Source of the DNA: CAKPSH01 sp964634355
Lineage (GTDB): Bacteria; Bacillota; Clostridia; TANB77; CAG-508
Reading direction: 5' to 3'
Length of the DNA: 6,777 nt
Assembly: GCA_964634355.1 (NCBI GenBank)
Contig: CAZWIF010000059.1
Location: forward strand, 1 to 6,777
This document shows positions 4,678 through 6,777 of the stretch, piece by piece (the stretch's first letter is position 1; every line of letters begins with the position of its first letter). Position numbers and translations under genes: made by a program. The notes beneath the pieces are model-generated. The model was not told the origin of the DNA and searched no databases. It saw nothing but the letters and a program-made list of their open reading frames with translations.

Positions 4678-6777
4678 TTATTGGCTAATTAATATTTTTC
4701 TTACTAATGATACATCACTAGCTTTTATTTCTCCATCGGAGTTCATATCTGCTGCCATAAAGAATACTCCTTCAAGGCTTTCCATTTTTACAGCAGTTGC
4801 CATCAATTTAGATAAATCTGTTGCTCTAATTTTTCCATCTCCATTTAAATCTCCACTTACAACAATTATATATATATCCCCATTTTCTAGCTCAATTGTT
4901 GCACCGGTGCCTATTAAATCATCTTCTGTTAATTCCTCTCCTAAATAATTCTTTGTAATTACATCTCCTGTAATTCCTTTTATATTATTCAAGAAATCTT
5001 CAACTTTTGTTTTAGCAGATACTTTCAAAATATACTTTTCAGATATTTCATAAACGTCACTTCTAATTCCTTCTAAAATGTTATTAATTGAAATTGTTAC
5101 TTCGCTCATGTTTCCAGCCAAGTCGTAAACTTCTAAGTTCTCTGTAGTATTGCTACTATATACTTTTGTTAATATTAATTTATCTTCTGATAGTTCCCAA
5201 CCTTCTATAACTTGAACTTCTTCATTTGCTGTTATTGTTACTGTTATATTTTCATAAGTTAACTCTTTTGTACTATAACTTACTTCTAATGTTGGTGCTA
5301 CTTTATCAATATTAGATATTGATATTGTTGCTTCACTATCATTTCCTACTAAGTCATATACTGTTATTGTATCTTCTGTATTTTCTTCGTATACTTTTGT
5401 TAATGTTAATTGGTCTTCTGATAGTTCCCAGCCTTCTACAATTTGAACTTCTTCATTTGCTGTTATTGTTACTGTTACATTTTCATTTGTTACTTCTTGT
5501 GCACTATAACTTACCTCTAATGTTGGTGCTACTTTATCAATGTTAGATATTGATATTGTTGCTTCACTATCATTTCCTATCAAGTCATATACTGTTATTG
5601 TTTCTTCTGTATTTCCTTCGTATACTTTTGTTAATGTTAATTGGTCTTCTGATAGTTCCCAGCCTTCTACAATTTGAACTTCTTCATTTGCTGTTATTGT
5701 TACTGTTACATTTTCATTTGTTACTTCTTGTGTACTATAACTTACCTCTAATGTTGGTGATACTTTATCAATGTTAGATATTGATATTGTTGCTTCACTA
5801 TCATTTCCTACTAAATCATATACTGTTACTGTTTCTTCTGTATTTACTTCGTATACTTTTGTTAATGTCAATTTATCTTCTGATAGTTCCCAGCCTTCCA
5901 CTGCTTGCATTTCTTTACTTGCTGTTATTGTTACTATTACATTTTCATTTGTCACCTCTTGTGTATTGTAACTTACCTCTAATGTTGGTTTTACTTTATC
6001 AATATTTGATATTGATATTGTTGCTTCACTATCATTTCCTACTAAGTCATATACTGTTATTGTTTCTTCTGTATTTTCTTCATATACTTTTGTTAGTGTC
6101 AATTTATCTTCTGATAGTTCCCAACCTTCTATAACTTGAACTTCTTCATTTGCTGTTATTGTTACTGTTACATTTTCATTTGTCGCTTTTGTTGTACTAT
6201 AACTTACTTCTAATGTTGGTGATACTTTATCAATGTTAGATATTGATATTGTTGCTTCACTATCATTTCCTACTAAGTCATATACTGTTATTGTTTCTTC
6301 TGTATTTCCTTCATATACTTTTGTTAATGTTAATTTATCTTCTGATAACTCCCAGCCTTCTACTGCTTGAACTTCTTCATTTGCTATTATTGTTACTGTT
6401 ACATCTTCATTTGTTGCTTTTGTTGTGCTATAACTTACCTCTAATGTTGGTTTTATTTTATCAATATTAGATATTGATATTGTTGCTTCACTATCATTTC
6501 CTACTAAGTCATATACTGTTATTGTTTCTTCTGTATTTCCTTCATACACTTTTGTTAATTTCAGTTTATCTTCTGATAGTTCCCAGCCTTCTACTGCTTG
6601 AACTTCTTCATTTGCTGTTATTGTTACTGTTACATTTTCATTTGTTGCTTCTTGTGTACTATAACTTACTTCTAATGTTGGTGATACTTTATCAATGTTA
6701 GATATTGATATTGTTGCTTCACTATCATTTCCTACTAAGTCATATACTGTTATTGTTTCTTCTGTATTTCCTTCATA
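4678..6777 (-). CDS. Large surface protein of tandem Ig-like repeats with C-terminal dockerin (5' end outside window)
   Basis: The frame is open from the window edge to a TAA at 4678: 699 residues, with the N-terminus (and presumably a signal peptide) missing. An internal GTG at 6549 is a repeat-unit valine, not a start. Residues 1-29 are the end of one repeat. Seven further units follow at about 30-106, 107-183, 184-260, 261-337, 338-414, 415-491 and 492-567. Each begins with K-x-x-PTLEVSY, has a single Trp in EGWELSED, then LTKVYE, TVYDLVGND and ends TISISNID. They resemble bacterial Ig-like (Big-type) surface modules. Residues about 568-640 form an unassigned linking domain ending IGTGATIEL...DIYIIVV, a type I recall preceding dockerins in Clostridia. 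Residues 640-699 are a type I dockerin. The protein has no Cys and is strongly acidic. Secretion and a stalk or adhesin role are inferred; no sorting signal (LPxTG) or S-layer domain is present in this part. Confidence 0.9.
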   Translation of the reverse strand, partial: YEGNTEETITVYDLVGNDSEATISISNIDKVSPTLEVSYSTQEATNENVTVTITANEEVQAVEGWELSEDKLKLTKVYEGNTEETITVYDLVGNDSEATISISNIDKIKPTLEVSYSTTKATNEDVTVTIIANEEVQAVEGWELSEDKLTLTKVYEGNTEETITVYDLVGNDSEATISISNIDKVSPTLEVSYSTTKATNENVTVTITANEEVQVIEGWELSEDKLTLTKVYEENTEETITVYDLVGNDSEATISISNIDKVKPTLEVSYNTQEVTNENVIVTITASKEMQAVEGWELSEDKLTLTKVYEVNTEETVTVYDLVGNDSEATISISNIDKVSPTLEVSYSTQEVTNENVTVTITANEEVQIVEGWELSEDQLTLTKVYEGNTEETITVYDLIGNDSEATISISNIDKVAPTLEVSYSAQEVTNENVTVTITANEEVQIVEGWELSEDQLTLTKVYEENTEDTITVYDLVGNDSEATISISNIDKVAPTLEVSYSTKELTYENITVTITANEEVQVIEGWELSEDKLILTKVYSSNTTENLEVYDLAGNMSEVTISINNILEGIRSDVYEISEKYILKVSAKTKVEDFLNNIKGITGDVITKNYLGEELTEDDLIGTGATIELENGDIYIIVVSGDLNGDGKIRATDLSKLMATAVKMESLEGVFFMAADMNSDGEIKASDVSLVRKILISQ
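4681..4860 (-). other. Type I dockerin domain (protein domain)
   Basis: Two calcium-binding F-hand-like loops of the D-x-N-x-D-G-x-I-x-x-x-D type are visible. The first is DLNGDGKIRATD (residues 643-654 of the partial protein). The second is DMNSDGEIKASD (677-688). Each is followed by a short helix (LSKLMATAV and VSLVRKILIS). All expected calcium ligands are present in both loops. Dockerins bind cohesin domains on partner proteins, so this module would tether the Ig-repeat stalk to a cohesin-bearing surface protein. No cohesin gene lies in the window. Confidence 0.88.
5077..6777 (-). repeat. Tandem 231-bp coding repeats (77-residue Ig-like units)
   Basis: At least seven head-to-tail copies plus a partial one occupy this stretch, at 6690-6460, 6459-6229, 6228-5998, 5997-5767, 5766-5536, 5535-5305 and a diverged last copy at 5304-5077; bases 6777-6691 are the end of an earlier copy. 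The period is exactly 231 bp, which keeps the frame. Copies differ at scattered bases and at a few hot positions (S/K/A at residue 3, TTKA/TQEV at 12-15, EGN/EEN/EVN at 50-52). The final copy is the most altered, with SSNTTENLEVYDLAGNMSEV in its second half. The array runs off the window, so total copy number is unknown. Confidence 0.93.

Noticed and set aside
5771..5971. Plus-strand 66-codon frame inside the repeat array
   Set aside because: Another antisense reading of one repeat unit; it appears only where a stop was lost by chance and is not present in the other copies.
6547..6549. GTG as a start codon giving a 623-residue protein
   Set aside because: The frame is open upstream to the window edge with the same repeat sequence; this GTG is the Val of LTKVYE in the middle of a unit and has no ribosome-binding site.
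5319..6701. A series of plus-strand open frames of about 75-117 codons, very rich in Leu, recurring every 231 bp
   Set aside because: They are the antisense shadow of the 231-bp repeats. The regular spacing simply mirrors the minus-strand repeat, the composition (mostly Leu, Ile, Tyr, His) is that of reverse-read acidic Ig-like codons, and I saw no convincing ribosome-binding sites or promoters for them.
5077..6777. CRISPR-like array because of regular direct repeats
   Set aside because: The period (231 bp) is far too long, there are no unique spacers between short repeats, and the whole array is one open reading frame encoding Ig-like units.

Overview
The window looks like chromosomal DNA from a low-GC, Gram-positive-type bacterium, most likely an anaerobic member of Clostridia or a related Firmicutes lineage. 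The reasons are the strong AT bias in genes and spacers, purine-rich Shine-Dalgarno sites (AGAGG, AGGGG, AAGGA), sigma-A-like promoters with extended -10 boxes, a folate-dependent TrmFO, and a dockerin-bearing surface protein. All visible stops are TAA or TAG and every Trp is encoded by TGG, so nothing suggests a recoded genome. Species cannot be named from this window.

Every real gene is on the minus strand, so transcription runs from high to low coordinates. From 6777 to 4678 is the C-terminal 699 codons of a large surface protein. It is built of near-identical 77-residue Ig-like repeats (231 bp each) and ends in a small unassigned domain and a two-motif type I dockerin. It is cut by the window edge and is closed by a clear intrinsic terminator at 4621-4649. 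Next comes trmFO (4558-3248), the FAD/folate tRNA m5U54 methyltransferase, with its own promoter overlapping that terminator.

After a 155-bp spacer with two good promoter candidates, a tightly packed run of four genes begins. These are a single-pass membrane protein with three Ig-like extracellular modules (3092-2115), a five-helix membrane protein of the CmpB / putative type IV ABC-transporter family (2101-1352), a diguanylate cyclase with a degenerate receiver domain (1343-420), and the 5' end of smc (392-1, running off the window). The gaps are 13, 8 and 27 nt with no terminator visible, so the four are probably one transcription unit.

The housekeeping genes (smc, trmFO) are ordinary. The accessory interest lies in three places: the repeat-built dockerin protein, the receiver-GGDEF protein whose phosphoacceptor Asp is replaced by Asn, and the placement of an Ig-like membrane protein, a CmpB-like membrane protein and a c-di-GMP enzyme directly upstream of the chromosome-organising gene smc. 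I found no CRISPR array, transposase, tRNA, rRNA or toxin-antitoxin pair, and no clear sign of a wholly new system.
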